Positions 10,820-24,426 are shown, numbered from the stretch's first letter. The stretch: DNA of 64,000 nucleotides from Rhizomucor pusillus (GCA_900175165.2 FWWN02000177.1:1-64000); one strand, 5' to 3'. The notes: a model not told the origin generated them from the letters alone. Translations and numbers: made by a program.

Positions 10820-13049
10820 TCACGTTAGTTCGGATATACTTTTGCCTAAAGACTCTAGGAAATTGAAAACTTGCCACATCTGTAACCATGGATCGTCTCG
10901 TTCACTGCGCGAAAACCAGTTCCGCAGCTCAAGGAATATCCAGACCTTGATCCAGTGGGGTGTGCTTCCACGCTGTTGCACGTCCTTCATGCCCTCTATC
11001 GTTGCTTTTCCACGATCCTTAATGCTATATTCGCGCAGGACAGGTAACGCGCTCTTGAAAAGGTCCAGATTGGGATCAAGTTGACGTCCAATGCCTTCTA
11101 AGAGCATAATGCTAACTACCACGTTGACAAAGTCGCCTTCTAGTTTGACGTGGTGTGCTCTAACCATATTCATCGCGTCATGCAACAGGTTGCCGATTTT
11201 GACTGCCCCCAAATTAAAGGTTTTTTGTTTCAAACCCAAAATAAGATTCTGCATACGCAAGGCGAAAACGTCGGGGTTTACCACCATTTCGGGTGATCTG
11301 CATCGTTCCACCATCAATTCGCCTGCGCGGTACCCATCAAACTCTGCAATTGCTTGGAACAAGTCCAAGAAGTTCCGTCGGTTCACGTCATTCAGTTCAT
11401 TGACAAGCCCAGTGTCGATAAACACGAGCCGTGGCACGTATCCTTCATTGTCGACCTTTTCCAGCTCTTTTCGCATCTCTTCCGGATCGTCGGCTACAGC
11501 CAATACTCGTCGCACTACCGCATCTCCATCGTCTCGCAAGTAGCGACCTAGCATCCGCGCCCATGCTCGTTGCAAAGGATGATATGCGGATGGCTTGTAG
11601 AATTTCACCATAATATTGCCAGGATGAAGGTCAGCGTGGACAAAATTGTAAGAGATCAGCATATGCTAAGTTATGCACGTTGGTTTGTCAACAGTTCGGG
11701 CATTCCCATTGTTTTGGTAGACTCTGCTTGAATGGCTTACCAGAAATGCATCGAGGCCGATGTTTGCAATCTTGTGATCGAAGACGCCGCGAGGTTCGCC
11801 TCTCTTTTTGGCATATGCTGCTTGTTCTAGAAATATATTCAATGGTATGCCATGCTCATATTCTTCCATCAACATGTCCTTGGTGGAAAATGCAGCTAAT
11901 GGTCTTGGAAACTTGACTTGTTTTGAACCAGCGAAGAGCTCGTTGAAGCGTTCAAGGTGCGACGCCTCAATCCGTAGATCCAGCTGATCGCGCATCATAT
12001 CGCCAAACACTTGCACTTCCTGCGGCAATGATAGCCAATGAATGGTTGGTATCAATGTCAAGGCTTTGGCGAAGAAATTCATAATCTTGAGATCGCGGTT
12101 CACTATTTGACGCGCTTTCGGGTGCAGAACTTTAATCGCTACAGATGTATGCATACTAATAACGTTTCCATCCTCATCCAGGGTTTGTACGCAGTCTGGC
12201 GTGATAACGTTGTCTTGAACGATAAGCTCTTTCTGCAAGTATTTTACAAGGATATGCGGTCGTACTTTTGCTTTGTACACTTGCGCGATGGCTCCAACGC
12301 CGAGCGGTGTCTCGTCGAGCTCTGTGAATATTTCGGAGAGGTCACGTTTAAAAGCATCCTTTAAAACGCGACAGGTATATGAAAATGGGTGTGGGTCCAC
12401 TTGGGAATGGAGTTTTGATAATCGCGAGCATAATGCAAGAGGGAAAAGGTCTGTTCGTGAAGCTATCCATTGTGCAAGCTGCAAGTATAAATTAGCATCT
12501 TTGCTTATATGCATTTGAGCTTGCATTATTCTGCCTTACCTTTATAAATGTTGGACCTGCGCGTTCCATTTGCGCCGCTAAAAAGTCATACCACCACAGT
12601 GTTCCAGAGCGCTCGCCTTCTTTTGGTACATGTTTACCGAAGAATGTTATCGGAACAGTCAAGAGCACTGGTGCAAATAAAATAAAGATATGTGCGAGTC
12701 GGCGTACAGTGAGTAACGGCTCTACAATCCATTCGTCTAGAGCTGAAATGAGCCGCTGCAGAAACTGGACAATGGAGGAGCTGGAGGGTTCGACACCCGC
12801 TGCTTCTATTTCTGAAGGAGTTGCATGTCTAATGGCTCTTGTCGCCGTCTTTGGAATTGGGGACTTTGCAGTTGGTACGGCGAGTGCAAAGGAGTATAGG
12901 ACTGGTATATGGCGTGGAAAGTTGCTGCGAACAGCGGTGGCACATTGCCGCGGCGCCTGCTGTCTAAATGCATGTACATGTAACGGACGTAACGGCACCC
13001 GATTCCTGCAAAGAGGCGCTAGCGAGGGCTGAAGTCTAGCGCGAAACAT
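10820..13049 (-). CDS. CQD1: Mitochondrial UbiB/ABC1-family kinase, ADCK2/Cqd1-like
   Basis: Atypical kinase of the UbiB family; in yeast the ADCK2-like member Cqd1 influences coenzyme Q and lipid distribution in mitochondria. Three exons: 13049-12540, 12478-11741 and 11665-10820, joined in frame. The N-terminus is Arg-rich with hydrophobic residues, as in a mitochondrial presequence, and a membrane segment follows (about residues 115-140, IFILFAPVLLTVPITFFG). The N-terminal extension motif reads GPTFIKLAQWIASRTD across the first intron. The Ala-rich-loop counterpart is LGVGAIAQVYKAK. The catalytic motif is HADLHPGN and the metal-binding Asp is in FIDTGLV. The KxGQ motif is KLAQ here, so Gly is replaced by Ala. 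Family assignment is firm; orthology to Cqd1 rather than another ADCK2-like member is inferred. Confidence 0.88.
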
Positions 13050-13425
13050 GATTGCAGTGCAGGATCTGGAAGAGGAATGAGCTCATGCCGGCTTTTGCTC
13101 CACCCCGCCCTTTGCAGAAAAGGCCATGACGCAAATGATAAGACAGGGGGATTCGATGACAACAGTTTTCATGGGATGCAATGTGATTTTAAAAATTGTA
13201 GCAATATATTTTCAACTATTGATTGAAAATAAAAAAAAATATACATTATATAGAGATAGGGGTGGGGAATGTGCTAGTCCATAGTTAAGATGATTTTGCT
13301 GGTGGTATGAAAGATGCTACAGGAATATGAGTAGGAAATGAAGAGAATGATGATACACATAGATGGGATATGAAGTCGTCTGTCATAAAGAAAAATGAGA
13401 AGGGCATTGCCGTGATAATATGTAT
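13050..13425. other. Intergenic, AT-rich
   Basis: No gene seen. It holds the upstream region of the UbiB-kinase gene and the 3' flank of the GPI-anchored protein gene, including an A-rich run around 13220-13245. Confidence 0.5.
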
Positions 13426-14101
13426 TTAGAAAAGTAAGACCGAAGCCAAGACAGCACCAGCAATGGTTACAGCTGAGCTTGCAGGGACGAGCGCGGCTGC
13501 ATTGCTACCAGTTTGCATTGCTGTTCCATCAGGGGAGATAATGCTAATGCTGGCAACTGCAGTGGCACCGGAGAGGTTATCGTACAAAACTGTAGCGGAA
13601 GGAATGGCGTCGACACCACCGTCGGCAGAGGAAGTAGTGGTGGTAGGCTGTGCGCACTTTTCACTGTTGCGAGAAATGTAAAAAGGTTCAGAAATGTTTT
13701 CAGTATTATCGTGGTTCAAGACGACCTTGTATTCAGCGCAGTTCTCGACCTCGGTAGGGGCTGTCGCGACGAAGGAGCCAGAGAAACCGTTGATTCCAGA
13801 CGCAAGTTCAACGTTGGAGGCATTGCCTTGGCTGTTAACAAGCGAAAGTGTGACAGCAGAGTTATCGCCAGGTACCCAAGCTAATTAATTGATGATAAGC
13901 ATGCGCACTTCAAATCGCTAACTGCATGAATCGATACTCACAGATGGCAAAGTTCTGGCCAGCAAAGATGGTGGAGCCAGCAGCAGGCTCAGTTATCGCA
14001 AAGGAATTATCTTGACGACGAGCTAGCTCTGGTAGAGGGCTTGCAGATCCAAGAGCGGCAAGGCATGCAATAGCAACAGGGAATACGTGAGCAGTGTACA
14101 T
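13426..14101 (-). CDS. Secreted GPI-anchored Kre9/Knh1-like wall protein
   Basis: A small cell-surface protein of about 200 residues. The start at 14101 (MYTAHVFPVAIACLAALG) is a signal peptide. The mature start is like other fungal Ser/Thr-rich GPI proteins with a Kre9/Knh1 beta-sandwich: ITEPAAGSTIFAGQNFAISW, where ISW is rebuilt across the single intron (about 13883-13940). A Thr/Ser segment near KCAQPTTTTSS follows, then a C-terminal hydrophobic tail (VTIAGAVLASVLLF) ending at 13426, the layout of a GPI attachment signal. Such proteins are linked to wall beta-glucan structure, but the exact role is not established. Confidence 0.85.
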
Positions 14102-14808
14102 TTTTCTTGTGAGAGTCTTGATTGTGAGCTGATTAAAGAGAAGATATATATGTTGTTCTTGTCGATGAGGACTTGTCAAGGCCTTGAAACGTCCGTCCTT
14201 TTATATTGATTCGGAAGCAGAGAATTCGTGCTGACAGCGATCAGGACATAATAAAGATTTTTCATTTTCGTTGTGAGGTAACACAATTTTCATATGCTGC
14301 TCTGGTCAATCCGCTCAACCCACCTTGCATCCCCCAATACGTAATCGTGTCTACATTTTCCTTTTTCAGGATCGAAAAGGGTGCAGGACACATGATCTTC
14401 GTCAGAAATGAATTCTTGCTGCTGCAAGGGGCTCCATCATCAATTGTTCACTGTAGCGTCGACAACACTCAATTGCATAGCAACGATGGGATTGGAAGTC
14501 CCTTATCAGACAAGAAAACGCGCGCCACATATCATTTGGGGGTAACCCCTGCGAGATAAGTCCAGTTTAAAGGAGCGATAATAAAGTCAAAATGTAAACA
14601 GGGTTTTCTGAGCATTAGAGCCGAAGCTGACAGAACCGCCCACACGTGGCAGAAATTGTGCTACGCGGCACGATCTGCAATGGGGGACATGTGAAAATTA
14701 TCGTCTGCGCTTTCTGCCGTTTACCGCCGTCGGGAAAAACTTGACAACCAGATCAGATCCGTGATGTTACTTTTTTACAATGATGCAAACGTTGCCTTTA
14801 TGGTTATT
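14102..14808. other. Intergenic region
   Basis: Contains the promoter of the GPI-anchored protein gene and the 3' flank of the RabGAP gene. A 117-codon open frame on the plus strand has no family features and no splice context. Confidence 0.5.
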
Positions 14809-17800
14809 TTACACATCCAAATGTCCTAATTCATTCATAAGAGTGTCGACTTCTTTCGACATGTCCTGTTGCTGCTTTTCGCCAGCGTGGCTTGACTCGG
14901 GAGAGGAGCGTGTTATAGATGGTGTTTGCGATACAGATGGTGATGGAACGGGTGATATGGATGGGGACACTTTGCCGGATGGCGGACTTAGCGTGTTTAC
15001 TGCGAGCTTCTTGCCTTCATCGAACAGTGATTCGAATAACTCTCGACCTAAGCTCTTTTGCCGCTCGCTAGCTACCTTGACTAGCTTGAAACTTGAGCAG
15101 AATTCATGATCAAAGAACATCTCCAGACAATTGTTCGTTAAAACAGCCATGCGAAACGATGGCAAACCGATCCCAATCGTAGGGGCATGCGGCCCCAAGA
15201 GGAAATGGGTTATGTGTGCCAATCGTTTCTGGATCGGCCCCTCGGGAGCCTTCAACGACATCAGCCACTCTTGTGTCGAGTTTTCGTCAGGTTGCTCGCC
15301 TGATAATATCTCAGACTGCTCTAGACTATTAACCACAAGGTTACAGATCGCATCCCAGGCGACCGCATCTTGATGTAACTGCTCAAGCAGCCAGTAAAGT
15401 TCCCGAGCCATGCTGTCAATATCACCGTTTTGTAGAAATTGGTCCTTGTCAGCGTCGTACAATTTGAAGAAAAGCTCAATCTGCGACATGATGTCCTGCA
15501 TGGTGATCCTGGATATTAGCAATCCGCTCTCAACAGCACGCTTTGCGCGGCCTTTCTAAACAGAATACCCACTCCGTGCATTATCTCACTGAGTCCAATC
15601 ACTGTATCTTGAAACGTCACGCCCTGATGAGCATCATCCTTGAAATAATTGTATAATCGCAGCATAAACTCGTGCCCCAATGTTCGCAGATAAGCCGCCT
15701 CGTTGGACTCGTCGTTGTTGCTGTGCATTTTCAGTCGCGGCCAGGTTACTATGGATGCAAGCATACTCTCAAAAGTGCCCAGGTCTATTTGGGCTTCCTT
15801 ATCGGTTTGCTGTTTAGCATAGTAGAGCGCTCCGAAGAATTTGTCATAGATGATTGCCACTTCCTCTTTTCCGAAATTTGCCGTATCCTTCAAGTGACGA
15901 ATGGCGGACCGTTTCGTGTATGATTCAATGTTGGCGACCACTTTGAGCTGGTTTGTTCGACGGAGTTCCGTCACCATTTCATCCGTTACTATAGAGAACT
16001 CGCGATACTAATCAATATATGCTTAGTCCATTGCCCCTCCGAGTGATACTCTTCTTTCCATCGGTTTCTTACAGCAGTCAGCATAACCTCGTTGAATTTC
16101 TAAACAAGGAAGACGAACAAAAAAGAGAAATTCGGAATGAGTAATCTCGTACGATAATTGTGATTTAGAGTTAACGTACCGTCAGCCGCTTGCCCCTCTC
16201 ATTCTTTGAGTCTGATTGCAGCGGTGCATCCAATGATGTAAAGAATCGCTTCAAAATGCCAAGAAATGCACCGTCATCTTTTGACTCTAGAAGCTGGTCC
16301 CCGTTCATCTTGAGAATTGCTGTTCTCACATATTAGTCCTTGGCAAACATTAATTTGACAACCGCTCCGTTCAAACCGATCGTGTCTTACCCAGTCTATG
16401 GGAAAAAGTTTCTGTTAAGACACACATTTACTCAATTCAAGGTTTTCATGCATCGTGGATCTTACCCAATTTGGAATAGAATACGTGGGCCTTCCATAAA
16501 CAAGCAATCCAACACCCGGAAGGCAAAGGGAAGAGGCATCGAGTTTACATATAGACTGAGGAACCACGGTAAACATGCCATAGAAAGTTGAACATCTGTC
16601 TTTTTAAAATGGTTCCAAAGCATCGGCATTGTCTTTTCGACTAGGTGCTCAAACACAATCTGGTCTAGCAAAGCACCATACATCGATGTGCTGCAATTTC
16701 GGGAGTCAATTTCGTCAATAGCAATGTTGCGAAAATATCGACATACCTGTAGTATCCCGGGCACATCCGATCAACGAGAACATTTAATGTCCAGAATGCT
16801 TGCTCCTCCGTCATGTAGCTATAGCAGCAGAATGAATATCGAGATGCTGTCAAGGTAAACTTGGAACAGCTTACATGAGTAGGGCCGAAGTGACAATGTT
16901 CATCGCTTGACAGTATCCTAGTTCTGGATTTCGCCAAGCGTAAGCTGTCAGTACCCGTCGCAGCCGATCAATGCCTTCAGGCGTCTGGTATGCGGCGTAT
17001 TCTGGAAGCGATCTGTGGGAAATATCAGTACAAAATGTGTGGACGCAGCACCGCATCGTATATTACCTATTAAGATCTTTTTCAATTTCTTCAGTGGACA
17101 GTGATGTTTGGCCCTTATAAGTTTCCAATATTTCTTCGTAAACGCCTGGGTTGGCAAGTCGCAAATATATAGAGCCGGAGCAGACCTCCCAAATCTCGCC
17201 TCGCAAAGTATTCGGTAACCCAATTCGAACCAGTTTACCAAACGTCGGAAGCCGCACCATGGTTAGATTTCGTCCATTCTCTGCAAAGTAATCACTTCAG
17301 TAACACAAAGCAGTAGCGTGAACAATGATATAAATGTATACCTTTGAAATATTGCGCCCACAATCTCATTTTACTCTTATCCTTGGCTTTTCGAGCATCA
17401 CCGGGGTATCCAAACTGTTGGCCCAGAAATCCGCCCTTTGGATCATCATTATCATCCACATCTATCAGTTTCTCTTGCTCCTCTTGGGGATTTAGCAGTT
17501 TTTCGGATTCGCACGATGAAAGGAACGTTTTTAGACGTTTCATGACCGATGTCTGTCCTCGCAAGTGTTTTCCGAGCTGTCCAGAGAAATGCTCACAAAA
17601 CGTCTTTTGAGCGCGAAGCTGGAATACGTGCTCCATACCGTGCCACGTGGTTATCGCTAGCGAGGATGAATACGACCCAGAGTTAAGTCGTTCGACGCGT
17701 TTGATGGTATATAGTGGGAGGACAACCCAGCAGACGGCGAGTTGCTGCTGCGGTGGAGACTGCCGATTAACAGATTCAAAGGCAAGGAAGGTCTGAGAAA

Positions 17801-19124
17801 GGTATAGTCGTCCAGGAAAATAATTTTCAACAGTTGGACCGTTAGGTCGGGTATATCCAACATCGATAGAGTCAACTAGGCGTTCATCCAGCGGCAGCCT
17901 GAAATGTAGACATAGATTCATGTTGCGTTTTTGAGCTGCTAGGTCATGTTTCAAAGGATTAAGGAATAAGCTGCTATTTTCAGGTTCGCGCTTAGTCGAT
18001 AAGTGTGATTCTCCTCCTGCATTTCTCAATAGTCGTAGCATAGCTTGTCCTGTAAGCTGTACCAGCAAGTCATAGACCTGGACGTATGGAAACTGTCAGC
18101 TTCCCCTTTCTTTGCTCCTTTCCATATAACCAACCTCTTCCCGTTTGAACATGTTACTAAAGAAGTGTTCCTCATTTCTTTTGGTTACTATGCGTAGACT
18201 ATCATCAAACATGTCCCTCTTGGATTTCTCTTTCTTGATATCCTGAATATCTTTCAGTTCAATGATCCTTTTCGTTTCAATTCCGAGCAGAAAGGAGTAG
18301 AAGCCAAGGTAGTTCTCGCTGATGTAAAGCCAGCCTTGCCTGCCATTCCACGCACACGAGTAATCTGTATATGAGCCACAGAAATGTCGTTAGAATTTTT
18401 TTTATCGTGTAGCGTGAATGGTTGTAATTTTTTGATCACGTACAGTTCACGAGACGTTCAGTCTGAGGCACATCAAATAGTTGCCTAAAAGTCCGTGATG
18501 CATTGCGAACTTTTTCGTCTGTAGATAGCTCATCGGTGCCAGTATCTTGAAAGGTACATGAGAATTCCCATACTTGAGCAAGGATTACATTGCTTACCTA
18601 TGGTCGTTACAATCATGCTAATCTTTTCCACGACCCACTGCTCTTTCTCGAAAGGATCATCTATCGTGTCTAATTCAGGTATCATGTTGTGCTCTATCCA
18701 CAACCAAGCCGCCTCGATAGCAGTTTCCGTTTCTCCAACAGCAATTTGAAGACAGTTTGTGTTGACTTCCCGTTGAAATAGAATGCGAAATGGTGGCTGC
18801 TTGGTATCAAACCTTGAATTCTTTTTTCAGCAAAAATGTGTTCCTCCCTCTAGATAACACTTTCCACTCACACATTCGCAATTGTGCTGAGTAAATTCTT
18901 GAATATAGGATTTCCTGGAGCATGCGACTTTTGTAGCAAGAAGTTATCAACGTGGCGTATCGTGGTCCAGAAAGGCGTCAAGGTGATGTCCGTGGGCGAC
19001 GGTAGCGTAAATACCTGTATAAATGTCAGTACACGCGACTCCAAAAGGCTCACATTCCCCTTGATATATTCAGACTTACATTGCGAGGGACAGAAGCTGC
19101 ATGTCGCAGTTCTGGCTCTGACAT
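14809..19124 (-). CDS. GYP2: GRAM-TBC-EF-hand RabGAP, Gyp2/TBC1D9-like
   Basis: Rab GTPase-activating protein of about 1,150 residues. The first exon is tiny ([15 protein letters not shown], from 19124) and is followed by [16 protein letters not shown] first GRAM region spans about 18450-18130 ([20 protein letters not shown]) and a second about 17920-17590 ([20 protein letters not shown]). The TBC domain runs about 17260-16460 and keeps both catalytic fingers: the Arg in IEKDLNR and the Gln in ELGYCQAMN. The C-terminal part has a degenerate EF-hand ([14 protein letters not shown], about 15450) and a Ser/Pro-rich tail stopping at 14809. This order is that of yeast Gyp2/Mdr1 and animal TBC1D8/9. 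More than a dozen short introns are needed. The 5' end is the least certain part. Confidence 0.9.
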
Positions 19125-19479
19125 GTTGAGCTTTTCTATGCAACCGTGTGCTGCGCTTCGTTCGGGAACCAGCCCTTTCAAGTTTCCGGTTTAAGAACCG
19201 CAACCTGTGATATGCGTGATGTGCTACCTTCACATACATGATATCTTCTTGGTTGACATTGCATCTCTGGTAAGCAATGTATATTAAAAGAGATACATTA
19301 TTCATTACAATGCAGAATGATCTTTATTGAATGTTAACTGATGTTTGCTATGACTTAAATGCTGACCTCCCGAAATACCTTGATATGAGTAATTAAAGGA
19401 GAAGAAGGTGGTGGTTTAGCAAGCATATCTGGAGTTTCGGATGAGTAACAGAGTGCTGGGACGAATAAAGCAGGAATCC
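19125..19479. other. Intergenic region
   Basis: Between the RabGAP start and the E2 stop, both on the minus strand. No RNA gene or additional coding exon is recognised. Confidence 0.5.
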
Positions 19480-20373
<894 letters not shown>

Positions 20374-21232
20374 GATCAGGGCTTTGATGAATTTCTCAAG
20401 TTAATAATGCGGAAACAGAACGATTTTTTGTAGAGGGTAGTAGATAAGGGTCCGATCGTGTTTGCTATTTAGTGGATACAGCAAATTTGTGTCCCGATCT
20501 TTGTGGGAAGAAGAAGAGCAAGGAAAACGAAGGAAGGGGAGAGTATACTTGAGAAGAACTTGGGTTGTCACACCCTGTGGCGGAAGCCACCAGCAGGCGA
20601 GTATTTGGGATTCAGCTTCCAAAACCGGAATGCGCCGCCAGCAACTGGGTGCCTGCATCTCTGCATCTGACAGGGACTTCCTTTCTTTGTTACCCTCTGT
20701 TCTAAGTCACACCAAATAACAGTGTAGCAGAGTCAAAATCACCAGTTGACTATTTGCAAACGATTCTCCGGAGCAGTTTGCGCAGAGTAAGATCAGAACA
20801 TTCAATAATTAGCCAGTCTTTCAATGCCTTGTCATATCAAAAGATAATATGTGAGCGATATATTTGCACCGCTGTATAGCATATCAAGTCAGAATATAGA
20901 TTAGTTGCACTGAGACTCGGCAGAACTTGGCACTTCTGTCATTAGTCTCCAACTGCAAGCGGCATATTCGGTCTTTGTCCAGAACTCCATACCCCAGTTT
21001 AAATAAAATACATAGTAACGCTTTACAAGGGCTAATTCTCCCCGATCTTTTGTTTTTACGACACTATCAAGAACAAAAATAGGTAAGATAGTGGTCACCC
21101 TAGACACACTCAATTCCACTAAGAACGAAATTCGATTTGTTTCGTCGTTTGTAAATAGTGGTAGTAAGTATATATACCTAAAACAATCTCATTCGTTCGT
21201 ATTCTCAAAAGATACGTGATATTCCCCGGCAG
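20374..21232. other. Intergenic region
   Basis: Holds the E2 promoter and whatever drives the EF-2-like copy. No convincing gene is seen. An 85-codon frame at 20462-20719 has no family motifs. Confidence 0.5.
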
Positions 21233-22824
21233 AACTCTTTAAACCAAAGGATATATGACTTGATGGTACGTCTATACTAAAATGGGGCACAATAGTCGCC
21301 GCATTAACTCATCCGAAACTCTTATACATAGAATCAAACGACAAAAGTTCGGAACATATCTGTAGTAGCTCACAGAGGTCACGGTAAATCAACGTTGACG
21401 GAAACTTTGGTATCCAACAGCGCTGGTGTGGCTGGTGGCATATATCTTACGGATACCAGACAAAACGAGGACAAACCAGACCGCAATGGTGCTACTGTCA
21501 AGTCGACAGCGTTTTCCACTTGTTTCGTGCTGGATCAGGGATTGGATGATACCAACAAGCAGACGACCTCCCAGGGAACTGGAACCAATGAGTTTCTGAT
21601 CAATATCATTGATTCGCCCGGTGGTCTCGACTTGCCTGCAGCCGTGACGACGGCTCTGCGAGTTACAGATGGTTCTATCGTCGTGGTCGATAGCATCGAC
21701 GGCATCGGAACCCAAACGATGACTGCTTTGCGGATAGCACTTGTAGAGCGGATCAAGCCCGTGCTGGTCATCAACAAAAATGATCGTGCAATTTTGGAGC
21801 TTCAACTTCCAAAGGAAGAACTCTACAAGGTAAGCAAGCTAGCGTGTGTAATACATCTCATATCTTTGTCCCTAATGCATGCATGTTCCTTCTGTATCGT
21901 ATACAGGCTTTTACAGGCATTATCGATTCCGTCAATGCGACTATCTCAGCTTATACAAGTTACACGTACGACACTCTAGGAGATTTACAAATCCATCCCG
22001 AAAATGGCAGCGTTGCTTTTGCATCGAGTTTACATGGCTGGGGTTTCACACTACGGCAGTTCGCGGCTCGTTACTCTAAAAAATTTGGCGTTCGTCAGGA
22101 CAAACTGATGGAGAAATTATGGGGCGAAAATTACTTCGACTCTAAGGCTGGTCAATGGACGAACAAAAATACCGACGTCGAAGGCGAACCACTGGAACGA
22201 GCCTTCAACGTGTTCGTTTTAGATCCTATTTATCGCTTGTACGATGCCACTATGCATTTCAAAAGCAAGGATCAAGTAGCAGCCTTGCTGCAGAAGCTCA
22301 ACATCCAATTGAATCCCGAAGAAAAAGCTCTCGAGGGTGAGCAACTTTTGAAGGTCGTCATGCACAGATTTCTGCCCTGCCGCGATGCTGTTCTAGAGAT
22401 GGCTTGTATCCATCTTCCATCCCCTGTTACTGCTCAGTCGTATCGTGTATCCAACTTGTATCAAGGCCCGTTGAACGACGCATGCGCAGATGGAATCCGT
22501 AACTGCGACTCACTAGCACCACTTATGGTCTATGTCTTTAAGATAATGCCTATGCCTGATAAAGATGGATTCTACGCGCTTGGCCGCGTCTTCTCTGGAA
22601 CAGCTCGAGCAGACCAAAAAGTACGCATCATGGGTCCAAACTATCCACTCAACTCCAAGGACGATCTGGGTATGGAATTTATCCAAAAGGTGATGTTGCT
22701 CACGGACTGCGCTTTGGAGTCTACCAGAGGTTGCTCGGCAGGCAATATTATCGGTCTCGTCGGTATTGGCAATTGCTCCGTCAAGCCGAGTGTCATTTCA
22801 CCTCGAAAATGGCTTACAAATTGA
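21233..22824 (+). pseudogene. Truncated, diverged elongation factor 2 copy
   Basis: Three exon blocks: 21233-21265, 21332-21829 and 21907-22824, with introns 21266-21331 and 21830-21906 having good GT-AG ends. Colinear with EF-2 from RIYDLM (EF-2 IRQLM) to NIIGLVGIGN in domain II. Well-kept stretches include LHGWGFTLRQFAARYSKKFG and NVFVLDPIYRLYDAT. The G1 motif is AHRGHGKST instead of AHVDHGKST, switch I is RNGATVKST, and G3 is DSPGGLD instead of DSPGHVD, so the catalytic His is Gly. No start codon is evident in frame. The frame ends at 22824 just after domain II begins to fade, so domains III-V and the diphthamide loop are missing. Likely a pseudogene, but exons 2-3 have no internal stop, so expression of a truncated protein cannot be excluded. 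Confidence 0.82.
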
Positions 22825-23201
22825 TGTGTATTCATTTCTTCTAATGCTAAGCATAATGTAAATCGCAACGAAACTACAATGGATATTCTACTTCTTTCCT
22901 GTACTCACGTATGTAAAAGGTTTTCTATTCGTCTGGTCACTAGCACCAGCGAGCCATTCTATATAAATATGATTATTGTATAATTTACATACCAGATATG
23001 CTTTGAGTTCAAGAGGGGAATCTTTGACAGATTAAAGTAAAAGAGAGTGTAAGATAATATATAAGTTCGGGAAACTAAACTGAGGAGGGCATGGAAACAT
23101 AACAACAACCGAACTACGTGTCCGCGATCTGCCCCACTTGCCAAATATATTCCCAGAAAAGCTGAGATGTTCGACTTTGTTTCATCTTCACAGGTATCCT
23201 G
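22825..23201. other. Region between EF-2 copy and RWD gene
   Basis: Immediately after the stop, another frame resembles EF-2 for a few codons (SENGLQIDVYSF) before similarity disappears. The rest is AT-rich with no gene seen and presumably includes the promoter of the RWD gene. Confidence 0.45.
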
Positions 23202-24236
23202 ATGCCAGCGACTACAGATCCAGAAGTCGTGGCCGAGGCGATCAATGTCATTGAGCTCTTGCAATCAATGTACTATGGTGACAACGAGTTTGCTTTTTCA
23301 ACGGTACGAGAAAAGCAAGTCGTTGAAAGCCTGCAAGTCGACAGCAGCTACAGTGCGTTAAAAGATCAGTTACCGGACTCCCTGCAGGTTGAGATCAGCC
23401 TTCCCGTGGGCACAGACGAGACACCAATTGCCTTGGTAGTTACTTGTCAGATATCATTGTGGACGGATAATTATAACCTATCGATTCCATCATCATTCAA
23501 TCCCTGGCTTTCGCGTGATGAGCATGAAAAGCTGAGAAGCAGCTTGAAGCAGTATGCAGTGGAAATGGACGATCGAGCCTCAAAAATATTGGAGAGTTTG
23601 CAGTACATCCAACAAAAAGCAGAGCCCGTCGCCGCGGCAGCAATTGAAAAACGAAAAGAAGCTGATTTGAAAATATCCAGCAAAGAAGATGCATCCAGTC
23701 TACGATTCCTCCGAGAATGGATATGGTTTCCCATGATTTATACTCGGGAGAAGGTAAAAGTCGATGTTATTCGTATAATGGATGTTAATTAACACTAGCG
23801 TTGCAAAGCGAGGGCATATAATTGATTGGGCACCAAAGTATTCTATCACTGGATTCTTATGTCCTGGGAAACCCGGTTGCTTGTGCCTGGAAGGCTCAGA
23901 AAAGGTTAAATGACTAAAGGTCAAATTTCCCTCTCGCCGCAGTGTTAATAACATCCTTGAATGGTGTTCTAGAATGTAGCAAAGTTCATTAATGATATCA
24001 AAACAGTCTCATGGTCTGATATTCCAGCATCACATAGAAAAATGACGGCCAAATGGCAAGAACGATCGAAATGCACATCCAGCGCAGAGTTCGAGCAAAA
24101 ACGATTGTTCAAAGATATGACTGAAGTTACTTTCGATATTCATGGCAAATTTGGCAATCACAATGATCTAAGCATGCTACAAAGTTGGATGCAGGAACAA
24201 GGTTGCGGTGAAGCCTTTGATCATTTGTTTAATTGA
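23202..24236 (+). CDS. RWD domain protein, RWDD2-like
   Basis: Predicted RWD protein with the C-terminal domain found in RWDD2. Exon 1 (23202 to about 23752) encodes an N-terminal RWD fold (EAINVIELLQSMYYGDNEF; later ISLPVGTDETPIALVV) and then a charged helix before LREWIWFPMIYTREK. An intron leads to VAKRGHIIDWAPKYSITGF and KPGCLCLEGSEK. A second intron of about 80 bp (about 23907-23970) joins this to NVAKFINDIKTVSWSDI, ending EAFDHLFN at 24236. Length (about 300 residues) and order match the family. Its biochemical role is not well known. A CAG just before the ATG could be an acceptor, so an additional upstream exon is possible. Confidence 0.82.
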
Positions 24237-24426
24237 TTTGCAAATGTGTCTGCGTGCGTCAGATAGACCCTCCTATGCTCTTTGTACATACTCCCAAAAT
24301 AGACCTAGAATGTTGTGAGCGCTGTCATTCAAGAAAAAGCCTTTCATGTCAATCATTGCGCGAGCGAAAACATCGCATGATTGTGTACAAAACAAAATCA
24401 ATTTTATATTTCTTCCGTTCATTGAT

